Assembly (NCBI GenBank): GCA_025963715.1
Contig: JAOQAG010000016.1
Location: forward strand, 1-64,000
Direction of reading: 5' to 3'
Source: Bacteroidota bacterium
Lineage (GTDB): Bacteria; Bacteroidota; Bacteroidia; 2-12-FULL-35-15
Length of the DNA stretch: 64,000 bases
Shown: one piece after another, positions 6,637 through 13,911 of the stretch
How positions within the stretch are numbered: the first letter of the stretch is position 1
Layout: each line of letters begins with the position of its first letter
Translations under genes and position numbers: made by a program
Notes under the pieces: generated by a model
Databases searched by the model: none
Told to the model about the DNA's origin: nothing
Seen by the model: only the letters and a program-made list of their open reading frames with translations

Positions 6637-7680
6637 ATGAATGAAAATCCGCTTATAAAAAAAGTTAAGATCAGCCAGATCATTTCTGAAACCAGGGATG
6701 CAAAAACATTTGTACTTGCTCCGCCGGATGATTGGCAGCCGCAATACAAACCCGGACAATTTCTCACACTTGTGTTTTATACGGAGCATGGCGAAAAAAG
6801 AAGATCGTATTCCATTTCTTCATCACCTGCTTTAAACGAACCGCTGAGCATTACCGTAAAAAAAGTGGATAACGGCGAATTTTCCCGCCTGCTTAATTAT
6901 ACGGCAAAAGTGGGGGACATCCTTTACACATCAGGCATTAGCGGGATGTTTCAATTGCCTGAAAATATAAACACGGCGACGCAGTATTTTTTTATTGCAG
7001 CCGGAAGCGGCATCACACCGTGCTATTCGCAGATCAAAACAATACTGGCAACCGCAACCAGCAAGGTGATCCTGATCTACAGCAACAAAAGCGAAGCGGA
7101 TACCATTTATTACGAACAGCTAAAAAACTTGCAGGAACAATACAAAGAGCGGTTTAGCATCCGGTTTTTATTCAGTAATATATTTGATGTATACCGCAGT
7201 CGCCTCAGTAACTGGCTGCTGCAGCAATTGCTCAACGATTATTTAATGGCGGATGAAGAGCATAGATCACTGTTTTACATTTGCGGCCCGTTTGAATACA
7301 TGCAAACCGTTACCATTACTTTATTGAACCGCGTTCCGGCGCAAACTATTTTTAAGGAAAATTTCAGTACGCTTCCGCGGATGATCATTCCGCGCCCGCC
7401 CGATACCAACGCACACATTGTAACCATTAAGATCAGCAACAGGGAATACAAACTTCCTGTACAGTACCCGAAATCGATCCTGGCATCTGCGAAAGCGCAG
7501 AAAATAGAATTGCCGTACAGCTGTGAGGCCGGGCGTTGCGGAAGCTGCGTAGCCACCTGCACCAAAGGCAAAACCTGGATGGCGTACAATGAAGTACTTA
7601 CCGATAAAGAAGTGGAAAAAGGAAGGGTATTGGTTTGCCAGGCCTACCCGGTAGGCGGGGATGTGGAACTGGAATTTTAA
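6637..7680 (+). CDS. Flavin/2Fe-2S oxidoreductase (ferredoxin-NADP reductase, PaaE-like)
   Basis: A 347-residue electron-transfer flavoprotein. An N-terminal FAD-binding barrel carries RRSYSISSSP (about 55-64, the RxYS flavin motif). The Rossmann NAD(P)H domain has FFIAAGSGITPCY (118-130) and CGP (216-218). A plant-type 2Fe-2S ferredoxin domain follows at about 262-347, with ligands Cys296, Cys301, Cys304 and Cys334 in the standard CxxxxCxxC...C order. It would pass electrons from NAD(P)H to an oxygenase, as PaaE does for phenylacetyl-CoA epoxidase or Hmp-like reductases do. No oxygenase gene is adjacent, so the partner is unknown. The gene ends in a clear hairpin terminator shared with the convergent HNH gene. 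Confidence 0.88.
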   Translation: MNENPLIKKVKISQIISETRDAKTFVLAPPDDWQPQYKPGQFLTLVFYTEHGEKRRSYSISSSPALNEPLSITVKKVDNGEFSRLLNYTAKVGDILYTSGISGMFQLPENINTATQYFFIAAGSGITPCYSQIKTILATATSKVILIYSNKSEADTIYYEQLKNLQEQYKERFSIRFLFSNIFDVYRSRLSNWLLQQLLNDYLMADEEHRSLFYICGPFEYMQTVTITLLNRVPAQTIFKENFSTLPRMIIPRPPDTNAHIVTIKISNREYKLPVQYPKSILASAKAQKIELPYSCEAGRCGSCVATCTKGKTWMAYNEVLTDKEVEKGRVLVCQAYPVGGDVELEF

Positions 7681-7688
7681 CCGGCAAA

Positions 7689-7720
7689 AAAATCGTTGTT
7701 CAAAAATGAACAACGATTTT
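7689..7720. terminator. Bidirectional intrinsic terminator
   Basis: Perfect 14-base arms AAAATCGTTGTTCA and TGAACAACGATTTT with a 4-base loop, with T-rich sequence on both sides. It serves the reductase gene and, from the other side, overlaps the stop of the HNH gene at 7719-7721. Confidence 0.85.
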
Positions 7721-8045
7721 ATTTAATGTAATTATTGTGCATTTCGTTTGCTTTAACAAGGCAGCTCCAGGCCGGATATTCATCGTCTTTTCGCTTGTTA
7801 TTTTCCCATTGCAAAGGTTGTAAGTTCGGCAGATCGTCGGAACCGCCCTGGCTTACCGGTTTTATACGATCTATTTCCCAGCCCATGGAACGGGATTCGC
7901 TATGGTTTAAGTACATATCCCTGCGGATGATTGCGCCGCAATGGTCTTTTCGGTAGAGGCAAGGGTCCATACCTTGTATGACCAGCGCTTTTTCCCATAC
8001 TTTCTGAATCAGCGTTTTATCATAGCTGAATTTGTCAGGCATCAT
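7719..8045 (-). CDS. HNH-endonuclease fold protein lacking the conserved His
   Basis: A 108-residue protein of the small HNH nuclease family. The recognisable core is WEIDRIKPVSQGG..DDLPNLQPLQWENNKRK (about 56-86). In active HNH enzymes the first position reads DH, where His is the general base. Here it is Asp59-Arg60, encoded by CGT, one transition from the His codon CAT. The other signature positions (Asn74, Asn82/83, Lys84) are kept. It may therefore be catalytically impaired, or have become a DNA- or RNA-binding protein. The start overlaps the 3' end of the DUF3606 gene by 11 bases, so the two form an operon. No toxin, restriction or phage gene is adjacent. Confidence 0.8.
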   Translation of the reverse strand: MMPDKFSYDKTLIQKVWEKALVIQGMDPCLYRKDHCGAIIRRDMYLNHSESRSMGWEIDRIKPVSQGGSDDLPNLQPLQWENNKRKDDEYPAWSCLVKANEMHNNYIK

Positions 8046-8220
8046 ATTTTTGTCGGTTTAAAATTAAAAAGTCATTTACGATCTTTGCCGAATTGCCAAT
8101 TACCAATACTGCATGAATAAGATCTTGTTCTTCACAACACAGCGTTTCGCTCCATTGCTTGATGGAAGCTTTGTTGCTAATGTCGATTTTGTAGTTTGCT
8201 AATTCTTGTTCATTCATCAT
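8035..8220 (-). CDS. DUF3606 family small protein
   Basis: A 61-residue protein matching the DUF3606 pattern: an N-terminal basic/acidic stretch (YKIDISNKASIKQW), a helix containing CCEEQDLIHAVLVIGNSAKI, and a hydrophobic end. In the family the central DxLxxAVxxVGNS segment is the conserved core; function is unknown. It starts at MM (ATG 8220 or 8217) and overlaps the HNH gene by 11 bases, making it the first gene of a two-gene minus-strand operon. Two direct/inverted repeats at 8281-8322 lie 60-100 bases upstream and could be its operator. Confidence 0.75.
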   Translation of the reverse strand: MMNEQELANYKIDISNKASIKQWSETLCCEEQDLIHAVLVIGNSAKIVNDFLILNRQKYDA

Positions 8221-8280
8221 GGCTGCTAAATTATTTCATCGCCGCGGGATATTTATCGGTAAAAAACACATATTTTCAGT

Positions 8281-8322
8281 ACCCGTAAAAACACGGAAAA
8301 AGACCCGTAAAAATACGGGTCT
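8281..8322. promoter_or_regulatory. Two tandem palindromes spaced 22 bp, candidate operator pair
   Basis: ACCCGTAAAAACACGG (8281-8296) is repeated with one mismatch at 8303-8318 (ACCCGTAAAAATACGG). Each copy is an inverted repeat, CCGT..ACGG, extended to AGACCCGTA..TACGGGTCT in the second. The centres are 22 bp apart, about two DNA turns. The site lies between the divergent DUF3606/HNH operon and the gene at 8443. Alternatively the second copy is simply a hairpin. Confidence 0.45.
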
Positions 8323-8442
8323 GGGCGGGGTCTGTTTTTTGTAAACAATTCTAATTCAGTGGCTTGTAAAAACAGTCTTTTAAGGAATGCAAAACCGATT
8401 TCTAAAATTGTATATTTTGCATAAACTTTAAACCAAAAACCT

Positions 8443-8763
8443 ATGAGCTTTACAGGAAATGAAAATCATGATTTTACGCTGTCAGAAGCCAGCGAGTGGA
8501 CCGCTAATTTTCGTGCTGCGCATCCGGCATCGATTCTCGGACACTTTTTCGGAAAAACAGCATTGGAGGCAGTGCTGGCACAAACCGGTTGTGTAGGAAT
8601 CCGTTTTTATTACGCTTTGGATGATGGCGGTGCAAAACAGCTGATCGTTGTTGGGGTCGATTCGAGTGAAGACGACATGACTGCAGGACTGATCAAAGAA
8701 AGAAGCTGTCCCAGCCCTCCTTACTCCGGAGATAAAAATTGTTTGAATTCGGATGATAAATAA
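8443..8763 (+). CDS. Conserved Bacteroidota hypothetical protein
   Basis: A 106-residue soluble protein of a type I have seen repeatedly in Bacteroidota without an assigned function. The N-terminal part MSFTGNENHDFTLSEASEWT looks helical. The centre has GHFFGKTALEAVLAQTGCVG, and a beta segment IRFYYALDDGGAKQLIVVGVD follows, ending in a short Cys/Pro tail. There is no signal peptide or known catalytic motif; Cys55 in the TGCVG turn and the two tail cysteines might bind metal, which is conjecture. It is followed at once by a strong terminator, so it is transcribed alone, divergently from the DUF3606/HNH operon. A TATATTTTG stretch near 8410, close to the -7 consensus, may be its promoter. Confidence 0.65.
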   Translation: MSFTGNENHDFTLSEASEWTANFRAAHPASILGHFFGKTALEAVLAQTGCVGIRFYYALDDGGAKQLIVVGVDSSEDDMTAGLIKERSCPSPPYSGDKNCLNSDDK

Positions 8764-8781
8764 AAAAAGTATTAAAAAATT

Positions 8782-8809
8782 AAAGACGGTTAATTCCGTC
8801 TTTTTTTTT
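8782..8809 (+). terminator. Intrinsic terminator after 8443
   Basis: Stem AAAGACGG / CCGTCTTT (8782-8789 and 8796-8803) with a 6-base loop, followed by a run of T to 8809. The next start codon is only 12 bases further on, so the next gene needs a promoter within the preceding gene, read-through, or a very short leader. Confidence 0.85.
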
Positions 8810-8820
8810 ATTTTTAATTA

Positions 8821-9468
8821 ATGGACACTACAATTTACGATAAGCTTTCGACCACTTCAACGATTGTTTCTTTTTTACCGCCTTTAATAGGACTTGTTTT
8901 CCTGAGAAACATGAGAGGTTATTTAGTTCCTGTGCTCATCCTTGCATTGTGTGGCTTGTTAACCGACGGCATCAATTATGCGCTCATGCAAAACGGTGTT
9001 TCCAATTTGCCACTCTTCCATTTTTATACATTGCTCGAATTTACATTGATGAGCGTAATGTATTTTGTGTTTTACAAACAATATGTAAAGAAAAATTATC
9101 TTTTTCTGTTCATGATCCCGGCGTTTTACATTGTAGGTTACGTTGATTACCTGCTGCACGGGCTCAATTGCATTGATAGCCTGTCGGCTTCCATCGAATC
9201 GGTGATCCTTACAATATATGCACTGATCTCTTTCCTGATCATCATGAACAAGCTGATCTTTAAAGACCTGTTGTCGGCTCCGTTCTTTTGGGTCAATTCC
9301 GCCATCCTGCTTTATTTCCTGGGCAACCTGCTCATCTTTGCATTCTGTACGTACGCTACCGAATCGGAGCGGGTAAATACACAGGCCGTATGGGCATTAC
9401 ACTCGATCCTTAACATTATTTTTAATCTTTTAATTTGTGTGGCATTTTGGGAAACGAGAGCAAAATAG
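8821..9468 (+). CDS. Polytopic membrane protein upstream of a histidine kinase
   Basis: A 215-residue integral membrane protein with about seven hydrophobic segments (approximately 14-28, 33-52, 62-82, 92-112, 118-142, 157-178, 190-210) and almost no soluble domain. I do not recognise a transporter or enzyme motif. Its 3' end overlaps the start of the histidine kinase gene. Since that kinase has only one transmembrane helix and no periplasmic domain, this protein is a plausible membrane sensor or partner for it; that is inference from gene order. The start codon is just after the terminator at 8782-8809. Confidence 0.65.
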   Translation: MDTTIYDKLSTTSTIVSFLPPLIGLVFLRNMRGYLVPVLILALCGLLTDGINYALMQNGVSNLPLFHFYTLLEFTLMSVMYFVFYKQYVKKNYLFLFMIPAFYIVGYVDYLLHGLNCIDSLSASIESVILTIYALISFLIIMNKLIFKDLLSAPFFWVNSAILLYFLGNLLIFAFCTYATESERVNTQAVWALHSILNIIFNLLICVAFWETRAK

Positions 9469-10253
9469 AATTATCGGCATTACTCGGCATTGCTACACTC
9501 GGGATCGTTTTGATGATCCTGTTCATTATCCTGTTTGTATTGGTGCATCAGAAAAAAATGCTGGCCAACGAGGTGCTGCTGAATGAAAAAGAAAGCAGCC
9601 ATCAAAAAGTATTGTTAAATGCATCGCTGGAAATTGCAGAGCAGGAACGTGCAAAAGTAGCCGCCAATATTCACGATGATATTGGCATGATGCTGCATGT
9701 GATCAAATTAAATGTGAACAAAGCCCGGCGTAATCTCGATAATAAGGAACAAACTACCGATTTACTCGTAAACACGAACAAGATCATTGAAGATACGATT
9801 GACACCATTCGTAGTATTTCCAGTGAGCTGATGCCGCCATCGCTGGTTAACCTTGGTTTTATTGAAGGAATTACCGAAATGTGTAACCAGGTAAATTCCA
9901 TTGGGATCATTGAAATGGAATTGAAAAAGGAAGTGGATTGGGTGGACCTGGATAAAAAAAATGCGATCCAGCTGTATCGCCTCCTCAAGGAAGTACTGAA
10001 CAACATTATTAAACATACAAAAGCGTCGAAGGTGGAGATGGCCATCAGCTCCAGCAAAGAAACGCTGACGATTGTGATCACACACAACGGAAAAGGAATT
10101 ACAAATGAGGCGATCAACCGGCTGGCGGAATCCACAAAAGGCATTGGCCTGAAAAGCATACAGGGCAGGGCGCAGCTGATCGATGCAACGGTGCAATACA
10201 TTATTGTGGGCGCCGAAGAATCAAAAATTATAGTAGAAACAGCATTAGTATGA
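9435..10253 (+). CDS. Sensor histidine kinase, HisKA_3/NarX type
   Basis: A 272-residue kinase that autophosphorylates on His and signals to the response regulator encoded next. One N-terminal transmembrane helix (about 14-38) is followed by a coiled-coil linker and the HisKA_3 dimerisation block AKVAANIHDDIGMMLH, with phospho-acceptor His80. The ATPase domain has the N box LLKEVLNNIIKHTKAS, a G1 box reading THNGKG and a GIGLKSI box. The usual Asp of G1 (DNGxG) is His here. The start is unusual: the frame opens with TTG at 9435, with another TTG at 9447, and no ATG precedes the membrane helix. The gene overlaps 8821-9468 and, by ATGA, the regulator gene. Confidence 0.88.
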   Translation: MCGILGNESKIELSALLGIATLGIVLMILFIILFVLVHQKKMLANEVLLNEKESSHQKVLLNASLEIAEQERAKVAANIHDDIGMMLHVIKLNVNKARRNLDNKEQTTDLLVNTNKIIEDTIDTIRSISSELMPPSLVNLGFIEGITEMCNQVNSIGIIEMELKKEVDWVDLDKKNAIQLYRLLKEVLNNIIKHTKASKVEMAISSSKETLTIVITHNGKGITNEAINRLAESTKGIGLKSIQGRAQLIDATVQYIIVGAEESKIIVETALV

Positions 10254-10912
10254 AATCAAAAAAACGAATAGCATTGGTGGATGATCATGATCTTTTCAGG
10301 AAGGGAATGGGTTCTTTATTGAAGGAATTTGAAGAGATCGATATTTCGATGGAGGCTGTGAACGGGAAAGATCTGTTTCATCAGCTGACCAATCTTTCGC
10401 CTACAAAACACCCGCATGTGATTCTGCTGGACATTCAAATGCCGGAGATGGATGGCATTGAAACCACCATGCAGCTGAAAAAGAAATACCCGGCGATCAA
10501 AATAATTATGCTTACCATGCACAATGAGGAACAGCTGATCTACAGCCTCATGGAAAAAGGTGCGAACGGTTTCCTTGAAAAAAATACGGACATTGAAGTG
10601 GTGGTGGATGCCATCTATTCGGTGATCGAAAAAGGATATTATTTTAACGATTACATTTCCAAAGCGATGGTGAAAGGTGTGAGCAATCACAAAAAAATGA
10701 TCCGTTTTAACACGGTAAATGCCTTAACTGACCGGGAAATTGTGGTGATCCGTTTGATCTGCCAGCAAAAAACGATCAAGGAAATAGCAGAAGAGCTTTC
10801 GCTGAGTCCGCGTACGATTGACTCGTACCGCGAAAATATATTTTTGAAAACCGGCGCTAAAAATATGGTGGGGATTGTGTTTTATGCAATCGAGCATAAT
10901 TTGCTCGAATAA
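10250..10912 (+). CDS. NarL/FixJ-family response regulator
   Basis: A 220-residue transcription factor with an N-terminal receiver domain and a C-terminal LuxR-type helix-turn-helix. The receiver has the acidic pair Asp11-Asp12, phospho-acceptor Asp61 (LLDIQMPEMDG), Thr89 and Lys111, all in canonical positions. The DNA-binding domain begins near residue 155 with LTDREIVVIRLI, followed by KEIAEELSLSPRTIDSYRENI. It overlaps the kinase gene by four bases (ATGA), so it is the cognate partner. The membrane protein, kinase and regulator form one operon. Targets cannot be told from the sequence. Confidence 0.93.
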   Translation: MKSKKRIALVDDHDLFRKGMGSLLKEFEEIDISMEAVNGKDLFHQLTNLSPTKHPHVILLDIQMPEMDGIETTMQLKKKYPAIKIIMLTMHNEEQLIYSLMEKGANGFLEKNTDIEVVVDAIYSVIEKGYYFNDYISKAMVKGVSNHKKMIRFNTVNALTDREIVVIRLICQQKTIKEIAEELSLSPRTIDSYRENIFLKTGAKNMVGIVFYAIEHNLLE

Positions 10913-11130
10913 GTTTAAAGTTGGAAAGTTTTAAAGTTCAAAGTTTGCTGTGTGGATTTTACCGCAAAGGGCGCGAAGAAGGCGCAGAGAGCGCAAAGTT
11001 AAGGTGTAGATGCTTCGTGTTTATTTATTCGATATTTTTCTTCCGAAGCCGTCATCCCGTCCGCCGCGGCGGACGGGATCTCATAAATGTTTGCACTATG
11101 ACGTAGGCGCCAGGCTCCGCCTGGTGACAA
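10913..11130. repeat. Repeat-filled spacer: heptamer array, CGCAAAG repeat and GTCATCCC palindrome
   Basis: Immediately after the regulator stop comes an AGTTYAA-type heptamer array (10915-10946) ending in TTTGCTGTGTG. It is followed by a period-~12 CGCAAAGGGCGCGAAGAAGG block (10961-10998) and the palindrome CCGTCATCCCGTCCGCCGCGGCGGACGGG (about 11050-11078). The flank ATCTCATAAATGTTTG is shared with the copy at 11582. The ORF at 10921-11106 is a by-product. Confidence 0.75.
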
Positions 11131-11210
11131 ATACTCAATCCAAAATTTATCATATTTAATAAATGGCATGTTTTTATAGTCGCTTAAAAACATAACCAAC
11201 ATTAAAAGTC

Positions 11211-11411
11211 ATGACAAAGTATGGAAAAAAAGCAAGCGAAAAAGTAGAAAAATCGCTGCACGAAATGAAACACGGAGAATTAAGATCCGGCTCCGGTGAA
11301 AAAGTAACAAGCCGTAAACAGGCAATTGCAATAGGACTTTCCGAAGCACGTGAAGCAGGAGGAAAGGTGCCGAAAAAAACGGTTGCTAAAAAAACTTCTG
11401 CAAAAAAATGA
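11211..11411 (+). CDS. DUF6496 family small basic protein
   Basis: A 66-residue, very Lys-rich protein matching DUF6496. The core reads HEMKHGELRSGSGEKVTSRK followed by QAIAIGLSEAREAG. The tail KKTVAKKTSAKK resembles the Ala/Lys tails of histone H1-like bacterial proteins. The family has no proven function; composition suggests nucleic-acid association. It is flanked by repeat spacers on both sides and by a strong terminator just after the stop, so it is monocistronic. Confidence 0.85.
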   Translation: MTKYGKKASEKVEKSLHEMKHGELRSGSGEKVTSRKQAIAIGLSEAREAGGKVPKKTVAKKTSAKK

Positions 11412-11420
11412 AGGGGTAAA

Positions 11421-11460
11421 AAAACATCCCGGCTGATTTTACCAGCCGGGATGTTTTTTT
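11421..11460 (+). terminator. Intrinsic terminator after DUF6496 gene
   Basis: Stem ACATCCCGGCTG / CAGCCGGGATGT with a 7-base loop and a T run to 11460. Confidence 0.9.
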
Positions 11461-11840
11461 AGTTCAAAGTTTCTATTAAGGCGGAATGCGGAAGTTCCAA
11501 TTCGGAAGTTTGCTGTGTTGTTAGTATACGCAGATGCTGTGTTTACCGGATGTTTAATTATTCGACATTTTCCTCCGGAGCTGTCATCCCGTCCGCCGCG
11601 GCGGACGGGATCTCACAAATGTTTGTAGTTTTTAATTAACCGATCCCGCAACCGGATCGGGATGACAATATAAATAGGACTATGCTTTTCAAATGATACA
11701 TTCCACACAGCATTTCCTCCGATTGTACATTAGCATTTTACACTACGCTCTTTTGATTTTTTTGTTTTCTTTTGTGGTTCAAAAACATACAGCATCCACA
11801 CAGATTAGTACATTGGTACAAATTAGTATTTAGTAGATTT
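11461..11840. repeat. Repeat-filled spacer with several families
   Basis: No gene is seen. In order: an AAGTT/GCGGAAGTTCC word block (11462-11510) ending in TTTGCTGTG, the mirror of which is at 45541-45590; the palindrome GTCATCCCGTCCGCCGCGG (11582-11612) with partner CGATCCCG..CGGGATGACA (11640-11668); a TTTTGTTTTCTTTTGTGGTTC word (11760-11782) of the CACATAAGG family; and a TTRGTAYATTRGTACAAATT block (11800-11835). The last block also ends the ribH gene at 38.7 kb. Confidence 0.75.
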
Positions 11841-13911
11841 ATTTATTCGTAACCACTACTTCCTCATACTCTTTCTCTCCGCCTTTACCAAAGATCCGCA
11901 ATGCCAATTCCTTTCCCGTTCCTTTTGCATCTTTAAAGATCATTTGCTGATCGGTTACAACCGGAGTGCCGCTACCGCCTTTTACATTGATCACTGCTTC
12001 GTAGAGCTTTCCTTTTTTATCAAAAACAAGCGTTACTTCCGGAATATTTGCGCTGCTTTCTGTTGTCCAGTCGATATTACAGCCTTTTAAATTGTCGATT
12101 ACCTGTTTTGTAACGGCATCGCTGATACCGGAAGTCGATAATTTCATTTTCATGCGAATGCCGGAGAAAGGCACCAGTTGTGGAAATTCTTCGTAATATT
12201 TATTGCTGTATTCGGCAAATGCTGTTTTGTTGCCATTATCTTCATAGGTATGCGACATCAGCTCGTACAAGCGTGCAACAAATAATTTTTCATAAGCCGT
12301 ATCCACACCTCTGAGATCGCCTTCGGGCGAAGTGCGTGTGAATTCGTTTTGCAGAATATCGTCAGCAATTGCGGATGCTTTTTTATCATCACCGTTTTCC
12401 AATTCTAATTTTGCCAGCAACAGCTTAAAATATTTCTGAGCTTTGATCCGCTTGTCGCGAAGCTGATATGCTTCATATTTTTCACGGAAGTAAGGCGTAC
12501 TGAAATCTTTGAGCAGGTAAGTGGTTTCATCAAATGATACGGTGGATTCGGCGCAAAACAGGTCGTACACAATGCGTTTGCGCTCCGGGTTATTCACCAG
12601 CTCATTCACCACCACGTATTCCATCATCAGTTTTTTTACTTTCAGCGTAACCAGGTCCACCAGGTTGCTGATGGAATACCACCAACCTTTATTTAAAAAT
12701 TTGATCTGCTGCATTTTTTTGTCCAGCAATTGCACTTTCAGCAGGTTGATGGTAAATTCATACTGCGATTGTGTAAGCGTGGTATTGATGTGCAGCTCTT
12801 TAAAATTAGCAGCTTTGTCGAGGAACAATTCGGCGCTGTCCAGCTGCCCGTCGTATAAATAACTGCGGCCCAATGCAATGTTGTACCAGCCAAAACCGGG
12901 CGTGGAGCCGCTGCTCTGGATCTTTTCCTGCACACGGCTGATCGCCTGTTTTGTTTTTCCGCCGTAAATGTACAAGGTTGGTAAAAAGTAATCCGATTCG
13001 CTTAGCGAGTGTTCGCGGGCATTGTGCGGCTTTTCGTAAAAAGCGATGGCCGTATCGATGTTGCCAATCTCGTGCTGCATGCCTGCATAATTTCCCCAGG
13101 AAACGCGGCCGCCATCCACCAGCAATGTGTAATAATAAGAACTGCTATCGTAATTCTGGTTGTAACAATGCAGCATGGAAAGGTAATGATAGGTGGATAA
13201 TTTATCATCATAACTTTGGCGCGCACCGTACCAATAATCATTCACATCCTTGTTTTTTTCAATACGTGCCAGTTGTTTGTAACAGCATTGAAAAGCCATT
13301 TGTTCGTTTTCCTCCACCGAATTTTTCAGGAAGGGATATTTTTCGGAAGTGAAAAAACGATTGCGGTGATAGGTCCAGGCACGTTCCTCATCAATCCCGA
13401 AATAATCGCGCTGAAGCTTATACCGGTCCATACGATCGTACAGCGCCATGGCCGAATCCGGCATCTCAATGCTGTTGTAACAGTTGGATAGTGTATACGC
13501 CAGTTCATACAGATCCGCCATGCGGTTATTATATTCGTTGTAATAGGTAAAAGACGAATACACATTTTTTATTTTATCGCCGTAATCTTTTTCCAATAAA
13601 TTCAGCGCTTTTTCCAGGGATGGCAATGCGTATTTAAAACCTAAATAATCGGCGCTGCGTTCATATTTATAAATGCCTTCGTACATCCAGCCCACATAAT
13701 AAGTGCTGTCGAGTCGGATAAATTCGCGGCTTCGCGGCAACGCATCCTTATCATTTGGTCCTACACCTATACGTTTCGCATCAATCTCGTAACGGGCCGC
13801 TGCTTTACTTTGAGAAATAGTTTGTGCTGCCGCCGTTCCACTGAACGCGAAATTCATACTGATACAAATCAGCAGGAATAAAAAAGGAGAATATGTTTTA
13901 TTAGTGTGCAA
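11839..13911 (-). CDS. Secreted TPR-repeat protein of the MoxR/DUF58 operon
   Basis: A 690-residue protein with a signal peptide (hydrophobic PFLFLLICISMNFAF, probable cut after GTAAAQ). The mature part is almost wholly helical with TPR-like pairs, for example around the YYVGWMYEGIYKYE segment, the YNSIEMPDSAMALYDRM repeat and the GWYNIALGRSYLYDGQLDSA repeat. The last 100 residues change to a beta-rich domain ending EEVVVTNK. It is the last gene of a minus-strand operon and overlaps the MoxR gene by 11 bases. MoxR clusters commonly carry TPR proteins, thought to act as periplasmic scaffolds or chaperones. I cannot identify the client. Confidence 0.75.
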   Translation of the reverse strand: MHTNKTYSPFLFLLICISMNFAFSGTAAAQTISQSKAAARYEIDAKRIGVGPNDKDALPRSREFIRLDSTYYVGWMYEGIYKYERSADYLGFKYALPSLEKALNLLEKDYGDKIKNVYSSFTYYNEYNNRMADLYELAYTLSNCYNSIEMPDSAMALYDRMDRYKLQRDYFGIDEERAWTYHRNRFFTSEKYPFLKNSVEENEQMAFQCCYKQLARIEKNKDVNDYWYGARQSYDDKLSTYHYLSMLHCYNQNYDSSSYYYTLLVDGGRVSWGNYAGMQHEIGNIDTAIAFYEKPHNAREHSLSESDYFLPTLYIYGGKTKQAISRVQEKIQSSGSTPGFGWYNIALGRSYLYDGQLDSAELFLDKAANFKELHINTTLTQSQYEFTINLLKVQLLDKKMQQIKFLNKGWWYSISNLVDLVTLKVKKLMMEYVVVNELVNNPERKRIVYDLFCAESTVSFDETTYLLKDFSTPYFREKYEAYQLRDKRIKAQKYFKLLLAKLELENGDDKKASAIADDILQNEFTRTSPEGDLRGVDTAYEKLFVARLYELMSHTYEDNGNKTAFAEYSNKYYEEFPQLVPFSGIRMKMKLSTSGISDAVTKQVIDNLKGCNIDWTTESSANIPEVTLVFDKKGKLYEAVINVKGGSGTPVVTDQQMIFKDAKGTGKELALRIFGKGGEKEYEEVVVTNK

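Noticed and set aside
7719-8220. Prophage or restriction island around the HNH gene
   Set aside because: No integrase, terminase, methylase or att-like repeats nearby; base composition looks like the neighbours.
10921-11106. 61-codon ORF after the response regulator
   Set aside because: Made entirely of heptamer, CGCAAAG and GTCATCCC repeats.
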